Made by a program: the position numbers and the translations under genes. Of a DNA stretch of 64,000 nt, positions 53,418 to 62,231 are shown one piece after another. Every line of letters begins with the position of its first letter. Positions within the stretch are counted from its first letter, which is position 1. The DNA comes from Gemmatimonas phototrophica (GTDB taxonomy: Bacteria > Gemmatimonadota > Gemmatimonadetes > Gemmatimonadales > Gemmatimonadaceae), in assembly GCF_000695095.2 (NCBI RefSeq), contig NZ_CP011454.1:868001-932000 (forward strand), written 5' to 3'. A model generated the notes under the pieces. The model did no database searches and was not told the origin of the DNA. It saw only the letters and a list, made by a program, of their open reading frames with translations.

Positions 53418-54707
53418 TCATTCATACGACGCCGCAAGGAGTTCGACCGGGTGCACGACTCTCACCTCTGACCTCTCCAGCAGCAGGCCGGCGCCGATTT
53501 GCATGAGGCATCCCGGGTTCCCGCTGGCGAGCAGTTCGGCGTGGCTCTCCTTGATGCGCGCCAGTTTGGGGGCGAGCACGGCGTCGGAGGTATCGGGCTC
53601 AACGAGATTGTAAATGCCGGCCGAGCCGCAGCACTGGTCGGCGTCTTCGAGCGGAATGAGATCAAGCCCGGGGACGGCGCCCAGCAGCTGCAGCGGCGGC
53701 TGCACGATGCGTTGGGCGTGCATTTGATGGCACGGGGGATCGTGGGTGACCCGCCTATCCATGGTGCGCGTGCCGCGCCGCGGTCCGGCGCTGGCCAGCA
53801 ATTCGCTCACGTCGCGGGTGCGGGCCGCCAGCTCCTGGGCTCGTGTGGCGTAGGCCGGGTCGTCGTGCAACAGGTGCCCGTATTGCTTGAGCATGGCCCC
53901 GCACCCGGCGGCGTTCACCACGACGAGCGCTGACGGGTGGGCGGCAAACGCGTCAATGTTTTGTCGGGCGAGGGCGCGGGCGCCCTCGAGATCCCCGGCG
54001 TGTGCGTGCAGCGCCCCGCAGCACCGTTGCCCGCTGGTGGTGCACGGGGTGAAGCCGTTGTGATTCAGTGCCGAGGTCGTGGCCTCGTTGACGTGGGCAA
54101 AAAGCCCGGACATCACGCACCCTTCCAGCAACGTCACCGGCGTGCCGTTGGTGGCGGCGCGCGTTGTGGTACGGCGTGCCACATGGGGGCTGGTAGACGC
54201 CAGCATGGCCAACGGGAATCCCAGCCGCCGCGGGACGACGGGGGCGAGCAGGCGGGGAAGCCCTGTGGCGCGAACGAGGCGCGCGGCGGCGAGCGCCGTG
54301 CGCAGCAGCAGATGATGCTGAAACACCCAGAGCACCAGACGGGCCACTAGTGGGGTGCCGCGTACTGGTGCCATCGTTGCGCGCGTGGCCTCCAGCAGTT
54401 CGCCGTACGGCACGCCGCTGGGGCAGGCGGTTTCGCATGCTCGGCAGCCCAGGCAGCGGTCGATGTGCCGCCCGGCATCGCGATCGTCGAGCGCAATCTC
54501 GCCGTCGAGCATCCGTCGCATGAGCACGAGTCGCCCGCGCGGGGAATCGTTTTCGTCTTCGAGATTGACGTACGTAGGACACGCCTGCAGGCAGAAGCCG
54601 CAGTGCACACAGGCATCCAGTCCGGCAGCGGCCTGCTGCAACGGAGAGCCGGGCAGGGCACACGCCGGGGTGCCAATGGCAGGAGATGCGGAAGTCACCG
54701 TGGCCAT
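53418..54707 (-). CDS. glcF: Glycolate oxidase iron-sulfur subunit
   Basis: 429 residues. Two 4Fe-4S motifs (CVHCGFCLQACP about 33 and CLGCRACETACP about 85) and two CCG domains (GQRCCGALHAH and DADQCCGSAGI) are diagnostic. It transfers electrons from the GlcD/GlcE flavoprotein to the respiratory chain. The start is 2 bp after the glcE stop. Cytoplasmic, membrane-associated complex GlcDEF. Confidence 0.93.
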   Translation of the reverse strand: MATVTSASPAIGTPACALPGSPLQQAAAGLDACVHCGFCLQACPTYVNLEDENDSPRGRLVLMRRMLDGEIALDDRDAGRHIDRCLGCRACETACPSGVPYGELLEATRATMAPVRGTPLVARLVLWVFQHHLLLRTALAAARLVRATGLPRLLAPVVPRRLGFPLAMLASTSPHVARRTTTRAATNGTPVTLLEGCVMSGLFAHVNEATTSALNHNGFTPCTTSGQRCCGALHAHAGDLEGARALARQNIDAFAAHPSALVVVNAAGCGAMLKQYGHLLHDDPAYATRAQELAARTRDVSELLASAGPRRGTRTMDRRVTHDPPCHQMHAQRIVQPPLQLLGAVPGLDLIPLEDADQCCGSAGIYNLVEPDTSDAVLAPKLARIKESHAELLASGNPGCLMQIGAGLLLERSEVRVVHPVELLAASYE

Positions 54708-54709
54708 GG

Positions 54710-55834
54710 TCAGACGTCGGGGTGAGCGAGTGAGGTGGCTTGCACCGGCGCGAGCCGGTTGAGCAGATCGCGCGGATCGAGGGCGCGTTTTACCCCGTCA
54801 TCCAGCGGGATGCGCGGCGTGGTGGTGTGCCGTCCCTGGTCCATCACGACGGACATGGTGTGCATGGCCCCACCGGCGGCGGCGAGGCGGTACCAGGTCG
54901 CGATATCCCGCTCCACGGCGCCGGCCGCGTGCGCCGGCACGATCACGCGGAGCGAACCGTGTGCCGGATCGTAGAGCAGCGTCGCCAGTGGGAAGGCGTC
55001 GAGTGCCGCCCTCACAAACGGGACCGCGTCGGACCTGTGGGTGCGCGCGCGCAGCACCACCGTGTTGGCGGGGGTGTGTCGCAGCGACTCGTGTACCGAC
55101 GAGGGGGCCATGACCGAGGGGGGCTCCACGCCAAACGACCGCACGAGCTGCAGCAGCGCGGCGGCGCGTGCGGCGTTGCCGGAGACACGCGCCCACAGTT
55201 GCGGCGCGGTGTCTGGAGCGAAACGCAGGAGCATGGGTAGCGGCGCTCGTTGCGCCACAATGCGCGGAATGAGATCGTCCACGCCACCCACCGCGGCATT
55301 GGGCACGGTGCCCATGTAGATGTCGTCGAGCGCCGGGCTGGCGTGCAGGCGCAGACTCACTTCAGTAATCACGCCCAGGGTGCCATAGGCGCCCGTGTGC
55401 AGCCGGACCAGATCGAAGCCGGCCACATTCTTCACCACACGACCACCTACCCGCGTGATGTCTCCCGCACCGGTGATGACCTGCAGCCCCAGCACGAGGT
55501 CGCGCATGGTGTAGTCGCCGTACGTGAGCGGGCCGTACGACGCCGTCGCGACGGCCGCCCCCACGGTGGCCGTGGTGTCGCCATAGGGCGCCAGCGCCAG
55601 CATCTGGGCGTGTTCCCCGGTAATCGCGCTCAGCTCCTCGAGCGTGGTGCCGGCGCCCACCGTGATCACCAGGTCGCCCGGTTCGTATTCCACCACGCCG
55701 CGCAGATGGCGCGTGGGGAGCGGCTGCGCGGGCGCCCAGGGACCGCCGCCCTCCAGCCAGGTACCACTGCCTTCGATGCGCAGCGGTTCCTGGGTGTCGC
55801 CTATTTGCTGGGCCAGCTCGCTTATGCGCTTCAT
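54710..55834 (-). CDS. glcE: Glycolate oxidase FAD-binding subunit
   Basis: 374 residues. FAD_binding_4-type domain (PGDLVITVGAGTTLEELSA, GDTTATVGAAVATASYGPLTYG, GGRVVKNVAGFDLVRLHTGAYGTLG). Shorter than GlcD, as usual. It lies 200 bp downstream of glcD; the spacer carries a repeat array. Second gene of the cluster. Confidence 0.93.
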   Translation of the reverse strand: MKRISELAQQIGDTQEPLRIEGSGTWLEGGGPWAPAQPLPTRHLRGVVEYEPGDLVITVGAGTTLEELSAITGEHAQMLALAPYGDTTATVGAAVATASYGPLTYGDYTMRDLVLGLQVITGAGDITRVGGRVVKNVAGFDLVRLHTGAYGTLGVITEVSLRLHASPALDDIYMGTVPNAAVGGVDDLIPRIVAQRAPLPMLLRFAPDTAPQLWARVSGNAARAAALLQLVRSFGVEPPSVMAPSSVHESLRHTPANTVVLRARTHRSDAVPFVRAALDAFPLATLLYDPAHGSLRVIVPAHAAGAVERDIATWYRLAAAGGAMHTMSVVMDQGRHTTTPRIPLDDGVKRALDPRDLLNRLAPVQATSLAHPDV

Positions 55835-55887
55835 TGCTCCGTGCGCGGCGCTGAAAGTGGTGCTGACTGCGAGATGGGTTGAACAGA

Positions 55888-56010
55888 TCGCACGGAGGCA
55901 TCAAAGGCATCCAAGGCAACAACGCCTACTCCAAGGGTTGGTTGGAAAAGGCTGCAAGATTCTGTCGTTCTTGGATGCCTCGGATGCCTCGGATGCCTCC
56001 GTGCCATCGG
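55888..56010. repeat. Inverted array of GGCATC(C)AA-type 9-mers in the glcD-glcE gap
   Basis: CACGGAGGCATCAAAGGCATCCAAGGCA on one side and TTGGATGCCTCGGATGCC(TC) on the other form an imperfect inverted repeat with internal 9-base tandem units. Confidence 0.7.
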
Positions 56011-56033
56011 TTCCACGGTCACGAGGTTCGCCA

Positions 56034-57446
56034 TTACTGCGCCCGCCGTACGGAAGCTGTGCCGTGCCATTCCCGACACGCATGCACCGGAACGACTTTC
56101 CCCGGATTCGCCCGCCGATCCGGATCAAAAACGCTGCGCACGCGGCACATGCTGTCGAGCGAGGCGGCGTCGAAGAGCGATTCCATGTACGGCAGTTTGT
56201 CGAGCCCCACGCCGTGCTCGCCGGTAATGGTGCCACCGGCGGCGATGCAGGCCAGCATGATCTCCGACATGGCCGCGTGCACCCGTGCGCTTTCGTCGGC
56301 GTTGGTGGCGTTGTACGGAATGTTGGGGTGCAGATTGCCGTCGCCAGCATGAAACACGTTGCAGACACGGACATCGTGGGCGGTGGCAATGGCATCAATG
56401 GCGGCCAGCACCGCGGGCAGTTTGGTGCGCGGCACCACGGCGTCCTGCACCACCAGCGCCGGGGCCAGTCGCCCCATGGCGCCAAAGGCTTTTTTGCGCC
56501 CCTGCCACAAGCGGGTGCGATCGGCGGCATCGGTGGCCACTGTCACGCCGCGCGCGCCGCTCTCCATACAGGCGGCGCGAATGATCTCCACGTCTTCATC
56601 CAGGCCAGCGGCGATGCCATCTACTTCGCACAACAGCACAGCGGCGGCGTCTACCGGATAGCCGGCGGCGTAGATGCTGGCCTCCACGCACCGAATGGTG
56701 GCGTTGTCCATCATTTCCAACGCGGCGGGCACAATGCCGGTGGCCACAATGCGCGACACGGCGCGGGCCGCATCGGCGACCGACGAAAAATCAGCCAGCA
56801 GCGTGTGCACCGCATCGGGGAGTGGCACCAGGCGCACGGTCACTTCAGTCGCAATGCCGAAGCACCCTTCGCTCCCCACAAAGGCCCCCAACAGGTCGTA
56901 GCCCTCGCTTTCGCCGTACGCGCCACCCAACCGTGTGACACTCCCATCGGGGAGCACCACTTCGCACTCCAACACGTGATTGAGCGTGACGCCGTACTTG
57001 AGGCAATGGGGACCACCAGCGTTTTCAGCTACGTTGCCGCCAATCGTGCACACCGTCTGGCTGGACGGATCGGGGGCATACTGCAACCCATAGCGCGTGG
57101 TTTCCCGCGAGAGTCGGGCGTTCACCACGCCGGGTTCTACGCGGGCCAGCCGGTTGACCGGGTCCACATCAATGATGCGCGTGAGGCGGTTGAGCCCAAT
57201 GAGCACGACGTCGTTGGCGAGCGAGCCGCCCGACAATCCGGTGCCGGCGCCGCGCGGGACCCACGCCGTGCCAGTGACGGCAAGCGCGCGCACCACGGCA
57301 ATGAGTTCATCACGCGTGCCGGGGAACACCGCCAGTGCAGGGGTGGCCCGGTATCCCGGCAGCCCGTCGGCATCATAGGGCGCGAGCTCGGCATGACGGG
57401 ACTTGACCCACTTGGGGCCAACAATCGCGGACAGGGTCTCTCGCAT
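56034..57446 (-). CDS. glcD: Glycolate oxidase flavoprotein subunit GlcD
   Basis: 470 residues from ATG at 57446. FAD domain (PRGAGTGLSGGSLAND, GGNVAENAGGPHCLKYG) and C-terminal FAD_oxidase_C with VFHAGDGNLHPN and TGEHGVGLDK, all diagnostic of GlcD. It oxidises glycolate (or D-lactate) to glyoxylate. First gene of glcDEF. Confidence 0.95.
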   Translation of the reverse strand: MRETLSAIVGPKWVKSRHAELAPYDADGLPGYRATPALAVFPGTRDELIAVVRALAVTGTAWVPRGAGTGLSGGSLANDVVLIGLNRLTRIIDVDPVNRLARVEPGVVNARLSRETTRYGLQYAPDPSSQTVCTIGGNVAENAGGPHCLKYGVTLNHVLECEVVLPDGSVTRLGGAYGESEGYDLLGAFVGSEGCFGIATEVTVRLVPLPDAVHTLLADFSSVADAARAVSRIVATGIVPAALEMMDNATIRCVEASIYAAGYPVDAAAVLLCEVDGIAAGLDEDVEIIRAACMESGARGVTVATDAADRTRLWQGRKKAFGAMGRLAPALVVQDAVVPRTKLPAVLAAIDAIATAHDVRVCNVFHAGDGNLHPNIPYNATNADESARVHAAMSEIMLACIAAGGTITGEHGVGLDKLPYMESLFDAASLDSMCRVRSVFDPDRRANPGKVVPVHACREWHGTASVRRAQ

Positions 57447-57517
57447 GGGACTAAAGTAGCGAGCGGAGCGCGGGCGAGTGATAGGCGGATTCACTCCAAC
57501 CCGTAACCCATACGCCA

Positions 57518-57543
57518 AACCCGGAACTGATCGGTTCCGGGTT
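57518..57543 (-). terminator. 10-bp hairpin downstream of the lone receiver gene
   Basis: AACCCGGAAC and GTTCCGGGTT flank a 6-base loop, 34 bp past the receiver gene stop. No T-run. Confidence 0.5.
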
Positions 57544-57576
57544 GCGAGTGTGCGTTCCAAGTGCCGGGTAACGTGC

Positions 57577-57960
57577 CTAGAGCGGACAGATCCGCCCAAC
57601 CGCCTGCTTCAGCGTGGCCAGATCAAACGGCTTTTGCAGCACATGCTGGTGTTCCGACAAGACACTGCCCGGTTCCGCATCAATCACCGCGTCACCCGTC
57701 GTGAGCAGCACCCGCATCGCGAGGGCAGGGCGTTCGGCCATGAGTGCACGGACAATGGCTTCGCCGGTGATCACGGGGAGATGCAGATCGCACACGCACA
57801 CATCGATGCGGGCGTCGGTGTCGTCTGAACTGCTCAAGAGCAGATCCAGCGCCGCTTGTCCGTCCTGTGCTTCAAGGACTGCCCACTGCTGACGCTCAAA
57901 CCACCGCTTCAGCGCAAAGCGAATGCCTGGTTCGTCGTCAACAATCAAGACTCGCGGCAA
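57577..57960 (-). CDS. Single-domain response regulator (CheY-like)
   Basis: 127 residues, started at TTG 57960 because GGAGG lies seven bases upstream and the family N-terminus (PRVLIVDDEPG) follows directly; the frame extends to 58005. Receiver domain only: Asp pair VDDE, phospho-acceptor Asp in CVCDLHLP, Thr/Lys in LLTTGD and LQKPF. No output domain, so it acts through protein contacts or phosphorelay. It sits between glcD and the sigma factor gene, no kinase adjacent. Confidence 0.88.
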   Translation of the reverse strand: MPRVLIVDDEPGIRFALKRWFERQQWAVLEAQDGQAALDLLLSSSDDTDARIDVCVCDLHLPVITGEAIVRALMAERPALAMRVLLTTGDAVIDAEPGSVLSEHQHVLQKPFDLATLKQAVGRICPL

Positions 57961-57984
57961 TGCATCGCCTCCGGGGGTGAAGCA

Positions 57985-58020
57985 AACGGTGGATACCCGC
58001 GACACCGAGTATCCACCGTT
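57985..58020 (-). terminator. 12-bp perfect hairpin between sigma and receiver genes
   Basis: AACGGTGGATAC and GTATCCACCGTT with a 12-base loop, about 95 bp past the sigma gene. Weak T-rich sequence follows, so probably its terminator. Confidence 0.6.
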
Positions 58021-58112
58021 CGCAATGTATTCCTGAGAGGTAATTCTTACAACGAGGTGCGTGTGGTGAACGGTAGATCACCTTACGGCTGAGTCAGCTT
58101 CCGGCTCGGTGA

Positions 58113-59021
58113 TTACGCCGCACCCCAGAAGCCAGCGAGGGCATTGCCGTCGGGCGATTCACGGAGCTTCTCGAAGGCCCGTTCACGAATCTGACGAATG
58201 CGTTCGCGGGTGACACCCATGAGTGCGCCAATGCGCTCGAGCGTCATCGCTTCAGCCCCTTCATCGAGCCCGTAGTACAGATAGAGAATCTTGCGTTCGC
58301 GCGGCGTGAGGTACTTCCGGAAGACGCGGTCGATGAACTCGCGCATAAGACGGAAGTCCGTGCCGTCTTCGATGTCGGCGTGGGTCTCGCCAGCGAACCG
58401 CTCGCCAAGCGTGGAGGCTTCCCGATCCTGACGGTCGATGGGCGCGTCGAGGGAGACCTCGGTGCTGCTGATCTGGCGCGCGCTGCGCACCTGCTCAACG
58501 GGCTCGCCCAGCAACTTGGCCATTTCGGCATCGGTGGGCTCGCGATTGAGGACCTGGTTCAGCACCATCTCGCCGCGCGCCATCCGAATGAGCTGCGAAT
58601 TCTGGTTGAGCGGGATGCGTACGCTGCGCGTCTGCTCGGCCAGGGCCTTCAGCACCGCCTGGCGCACCCACCACACGGCGTACGAGATGAACTTGACACC
58701 CTGATCGGGATCGAACTTGCGGACCGCCTTGAGCAGCCCCTCGTTGCCAATGGCGACGAGCTCCGAGAGATCGAGGCCATGCCCCTGATACTTCTTGACG
58801 TAGCTGATCACGAAACGGAGGTTCGCCGTCACGAGCCGTTCGGCTGCGGATTCGTCGCCCTTCTGGGCGAGGCGAGCGAGGCGGCGCTCTTCAGCCGCAT
58901 CGGTGATCAGCGGGAGCTTCTGAATATCGTGGAGATACTGGTCGAAGGCCGTGGAAGGAGCGGAACGGAAGAACCCCTTGGAGCGGGTCTCGGAAGTCCT
59001 GGTCGCAGCTGCTGCCTGCAT
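58113..59021 (-). CDS. RpoD/SigA-type sigma-70 factor
   Basis: 302 residues from ATG at 59021, GAGGG upstream. Region 1.2 (FDQYLHDIQKLPLIT), region 2 (LRFVISYVKKYQGHGLDLSELVAIGNEGLLKAVRKFDPDQG, YAVWWVRQAVLKAL), region 3 and region 4 (YLTPRERKILYLYYG, then GVTRERIRQIRERAFEKL). No region 1.1. The short form is common for the primary sigma of several phyla (Bacteroidota RpoD is of this size), so it could be the housekeeping factor. A group 2 role (RpoS/SigB-like) cannot be ruled out. Confidence 0.9.
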   Translation of the reverse strand: MQAAAATRTSETRSKGFFRSAPSTAFDQYLHDIQKLPLITDAAEERRLARLAQKGDESAAERLVTANLRFVISYVKKYQGHGLDLSELVAIGNEGLLKAVRKFDPDQGVKFISYAVWWVRQAVLKALAEQTRSVRIPLNQNSQLIRMARGEMVLNQVLNREPTDAEMAKLLGEPVEQVRSARQISSTEVSLDAPIDRQDREASTLGERFAGETHADIEDGTDFRLMREFIDRVFRKYLTPRERKILYLYYGLDEGAEAMTLERIGALMGVTRERIRQIRERAFEKLRESPDGNALAGFWGAA

Positions 59022-59449
59022 ACGCCCTCGCCGACATGGTACAGAAGTAAGGCCTGGGGACGGCCCGGAACTGGGTGGGAACGCCACGATAACGGTCGCA
59101 GTCTGGACGGTCAATGAAAATTTTGAGTAAGTGACGAATAAAGTCAGTCTGGCGACAGTGTACCGACATTTGTGTGATTTTTAGGACAGAAATTTCCGAT
59201 CAGTCTGCTAGGAATTGCTGTGGACAAGCGGTTTGTCCCAACAGGGTGTTGCGCCGGCGCAGCGCACCTATAGGACGTACCCCTCGCTTTTTTCGTGGCA
59301 GCGTCCAGCGTGCTCTGCTTTCACGCGAGGTGTCTTTCGCATCAATCATGAACTATTTGTAACGACTAGCGGGTCATTCACATCAGCCAGGGTGCTGTTC
59401 TGTGACGCCGCCCGCGCAGAGACCGTCGTGGGTGGCGAGTCAAATCATG
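59022..59449. promoter_or_regulatory. Divergent intergenic region between sigma factor and PEP-CTERM gene 3
   Basis: About 430 bp without a gene; it should contain the sigma factor promoter. TTGACC followed 16 bp later by TTATCG on the minus strand (about 59075-59105) is a weak candidate. No clear ORF. Confidence 0.4.
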
Positions 59450-59464
59450 TGGCACAATACATGA
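59450..59464 (+). promoter_or_regulatory. Possible degenerate sigma-54 site of PEP-CTERM gene 3
   Basis: TGGCACA at 59450-59456 matches the -24 half of the other two PEP-CTERM promoters. The -12 half is ATGA, lacking the invariant GC. Possibly a decayed site. Confidence 0.3.
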
Positions 59465-59509
59465 ACATGGGATCATCAAACCCAACTTTTCACCCATTCG
59501 GTCACTCCC

Positions 59510-60205
59510 ATGCGTCGTCTCCGCACCCTGCTGGTTCTCGCCACCGCTGCCTCGGCCTCCTTTGCCACCACCGCCGGGGCCCAGTCGTGCACCACGATGG
59601 CGGGCAACCTGGTCTCGAACTGCAGCTTTGAGAATCCGGGCCCGAGCGCGGGTCCCAACTATCAGTTCCTGAGCACCCTTCCCGGTTGGTCCGTGACGTC
59701 CGGCAACAAGTTTGAACGGTGGTCGAACGGCTTCAATGGCTTCACCTCGAAGGATGGAGTTGCCCATCTCGAGCTCGATTCGAACATCGGCAACACGAGC
59801 ATCTGGCAGTATCTGTCCACCGTGGCGGGCCAGCACTACACGGTCACCTTCTCGGCGGCCCACCGCTCATTGAAAACCCAGTACAGCCAGCTGGAAGTGC
59901 TCATTGGTGGCCATAATCCGAGCAACAGCATCTTCACCACACCACAGATCACCAACGCCGACCCCGGGCAGTACCAGTGGGTGACGTACCAGACGTCGTT
60001 CACGGCGACCAGCAACAACACGAAGATCGTGTTCCGTGGTATCGGCCCGTCCAACACCTACGGCGACCATCTCGACAACATCTCGGTATCGGCCACGGCC
60101 GGTGGAGTCGTGTCCACCGTCCCGGAGCCCTCGACCTATGCCCTCATGGGCGCGGGACTGCTGGCCCTCGGCTTCGTCGCCCGCCGCCGCCGGTCAAACG
60201 TCTGA
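59510..60205 (+). CDS. PEP-CTERM sorting-domain protein, DUF642/CBM-like
   Basis: 231 residues. The signal peptide is about 1-24 (TAGAQ). The mature domain begins NLVSNCSFENPG and has GWSVTSGNKFERW, THLELDS-like and YTVTFSAAHR-type strands, a galactose-binding-like jelly roll as in DUF642/choice-of-anchor proteins. C-terminus VPEPSTYALMGAG, hydrophobic helix and RRRR. The tail is almost identical to that of the 8717 gene. It is far from the exopolysaccharide operon and has only a weak sigma-54-like half-site. Probable surface glycan-binding protein. Confidence 0.88.
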   Translation: MRRLRTLLVLATAASASFATTAGAQSCTTMAGNLVSNCSFENPGPSAGPNYQFLSTLPGWSVTSGNKFERWSNGFNGFTSKDGVAHLELDSNIGNTSIWQYLSTVAGQHYTVTFSAAHRSLKTQYSQLEVLIGGHNPSNSIFTTPQITNADPGQYQWVTYQTSFTATSNNTKIVFRGIGPSNTYGDHLDNISVSATAGGVVSTVPEPSTYALMGAGLLALGFVARRRRSNV

Positions 60206-60484
60206 GATCTGAGACGGCCGAGGCCTGACGGAGAGGTCAGAGTGTTGTGAGTTGAGAGGTGGGATGGAAACGGCGTTATGGGTTATGGGTTATCGGGTGA
60301 CCGAGTAACTGCGGTAGAAGCGGGGACGACCGCTGTTCCAGCGGCGTCGGTGAGGGGCACTTCCCGCGCCGACGCCAGCACCCGCACTTCTCATTGTCGT
60401 GGTTGTCTCGACCCTCTCACACTCGATATCCATCGCCCCTCGCGACTCGCAACGCTCGCACCTCGGCATCGCGAATCTGAGAAC
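60206..60484 (+). repeat. Dispersed 3'-end-associated repeat, copy f
   Basis: Blocks: GGCGTTATGGGTTATGGGTTATCGGG heptads, GACCGCTGTTCC, CTTCTCATTGTCGTGGTTGTCTC, CTCTCACACTCGATATCC, CAACGCTCGCACCTC, CTCAGATCTG. It also begins with CTGAGATCTGAGACGG, so its ends are inverted. It lies between two converging genes and fills the whole gap. Confidence 0.85.
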
Positions 60485-61588
60485 TCAGATCTGTTCTCTC
60501 AACGCAGTCACAACGAGGTCGTCGTGGACGGGTAGGGCCCACTTTCCTTCGGCCGGTTCCATTTCGCCGATCGATCGTGGCAGCGCGTAGCGGGCGGCGC
60601 CGCTGCGCGCTTTTTTGTCGCCGTGGGTCTCGGCCACGATATCCACGAGGCGAATGCCGGGAGGCAGTTGGACCGGAAGCCCGGCGCGCTCGAGAGCGTC
60701 GCGCACGGCCAGCGCGAGGCCATGGGATGCCAGCCCGGTGAGCTCGGCCAATCTGGCTTCGGTCACCATCCCCATGGCCACCGCATCGCCGTGCAGCATG
60801 TCGTAGTGCTGCACCTTCTCGATGGCGTGCGCGATGGTGTGACCGAAATTGAGGATCTGCCGCAGCCCTCCTTCCCGGGTGTCCTCGGCGACCACGTCGG
60901 CCTTGATGTGCACACTGGCCGCAATGAGTGCGGACATTTCCGGCGCGTGAGCGCCCTGCTCCTGAATGGCAGGGAGGGCCTGGAGCAGCTGATCGAAGTA
61001 GCTGGCGTCGGCAATGATGCCGTGCTTGAACATCTCGGCCATGCCGCTGCGCAGCACGGCGGGAGGCAATGTGGCCAACACGGTGGGGTCCATCACCACC
61101 GCCACGGGATTGTGAAACGCCCCCACGAGGTTCTTGCCGGCCGGTGTATCCACGGCGGTTTTGCCACCCACGGATGCGTCAACCATGGCCAGCAGGGTGG
61201 TGGGCACCTGCACCACCGGGAGGCCGCGCATATAGGTCGCGGCCACAAAGCCGGCGAGGTCGCCCACCACGCCCCCGCCCAGCGCAATGACCGTGGTATC
61301 TCGGCCAGCGCCCCAGGCCACCAGCGCGTCGGTGAGTTGGCCCCAGCGCTCGCGGGTTTTTTCCTGTTCGCCGGCCGGGATGGTAAACAGCTGGGTGCTG
61401 GCGGCAGGGAACTGCGCCACGATGGCCGCCGCGTGCAATGGCGCCACCGCGTCGTCGGAGATGATGGCTACCCGGTGGGAGGGGGCCACTTCACGGGTGA
61501 TGTCGCCCACCCGCGCCAGTACCCCTGCCTCACAGTACACGGGGTACCCGAGTGGGAGGGGCAGGGGCACGGGCCGCCGAGTGGTCAC
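60485..61588 (-). CDS. aroB: 3-Dehydroquinate synthase
   Basis: 367 residues. Second step of the shikimate pathway, NAD- and Zn-dependent, cytoplasmic. NAD motif (ALGGGVVGDLAGFVA), PTTLLAMVDASVGGKTAVD, and metal-site pieces (MAEMFKHGII, GLRQILNFGHTIAHA, HGDAVAMGM) are intact. Co-operonic with the cobalamin adenosyltransferase 10 bp upstream. Confidence 0.96.
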   Translation of the reverse strand: MTTRRPVPLPLPLGYPVYCEAGVLARVGDITREVAPSHRVAIISDDAVAPLHAAAIVAQFPAASTQLFTIPAGEQEKTRERWGQLTDALVAWGAGRDTTVIALGGGVVGDLAGFVAATYMRGLPVVQVPTTLLAMVDASVGGKTAVDTPAGKNLVGAFHNPVAVVMDPTVLATLPPAVLRSGMAEMFKHGIIADASYFDQLLQALPAIQEQGAHAPEMSALIAASVHIKADVVAEDTREGGLRQILNFGHTIAHAIEKVQHYDMLHGDAVAMGMVTEARLAELTGLASHGLALAVRDALERAGLPVQLPPGIRLVDIVAETHGDKKARSGAARYALPRSIGEMEPAEGKWALPVHDDLVVTALREQI

Positions 61589-61598
61589 GGCGTACGCC

Positions 61599-62144
61599 CT
61601 ACCAGGTCACTTCGCCGGCGCCGGCCCGCTTGTTGGCCACCCGGGCCAGCATGAACAGCAGATCCGACAGGCGATTGAGATAGATGACCACGAGGTGGGG
61701 CAGCTCCACTTCACTGGCCAGGTGCACCACGCGCCGTTCGGCCCGGCGACACACCGTGCGCGCCACGTGCAGGGCGGCCGCCTTGGGGGTTCCCCCGGGG
61801 ATGATGAAGCTGCGCAGCGGCTCGAGCTCCTGTTCGCAGGCGTCGATCGCCTTCTCCAGTTCATCAATGCGCTGCTCGTCGATGCGCGCCTTGGTGAGAT
61901 GGTCGCGCATCTTTTCGAGATCGGGGGTGGCCAGCAGTGCCCCAATGGCGAAGAGGTCGCGCTGCACGGGCACGAGGACCTCGTCGATGCGCGGAATCAT
62001 CTGAATGGAACGCGCCATCCCCAATGAGGCATTGAGCTCGTCGACGTCGCCGTACGCGTCAACGCGGGGATGGTCTTTGCCAACGCGGCCACCGCCAAAC
62101 AGGGCTGTGGCGCCTTCGTCGCCGGAGCGGGTGTAGATCTTCAT
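61599..62144 (-). CDS. Cob(I)alamin adenosyltransferase (PduO type)
   Basis: 181 residues. N-terminal YTRSGDEGATALFGGGRV, with DELNASLGMAR, RRAERRVVHLA and LNRLSDLLFMLAR, typical of the PduO/MMAB family. It converts cob(I)alamin to adenosylcobalamin using ATP. First gene of an operon with aroB and divergent from the FNR gene. Confidence 0.95.
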   Translation of the reverse strand: MKIYTRSGDEGATALFGGGRVGKDHPRVDAYGDVDELNASLGMARSIQMIPRIDEVLVPVQRDLFAIGALLATPDLEKMRDHLTKARIDEQRIDELEKAIDACEQELEPLRSFIIPGGTPKAAALHVARTVCRRAERRVVHLASEVELPHLVVIYLNRLSDLLFMLARVANKRAGAGEVTW

Positions 62145-62231
62145 TCCGCATAATAAGCGGGTCCCCCGGGGAGTGGAGGATCACGGCGTGCGATCTACGG
62201 AAACGCCCGTCTTTTGTGTACTTTTGGAGCC

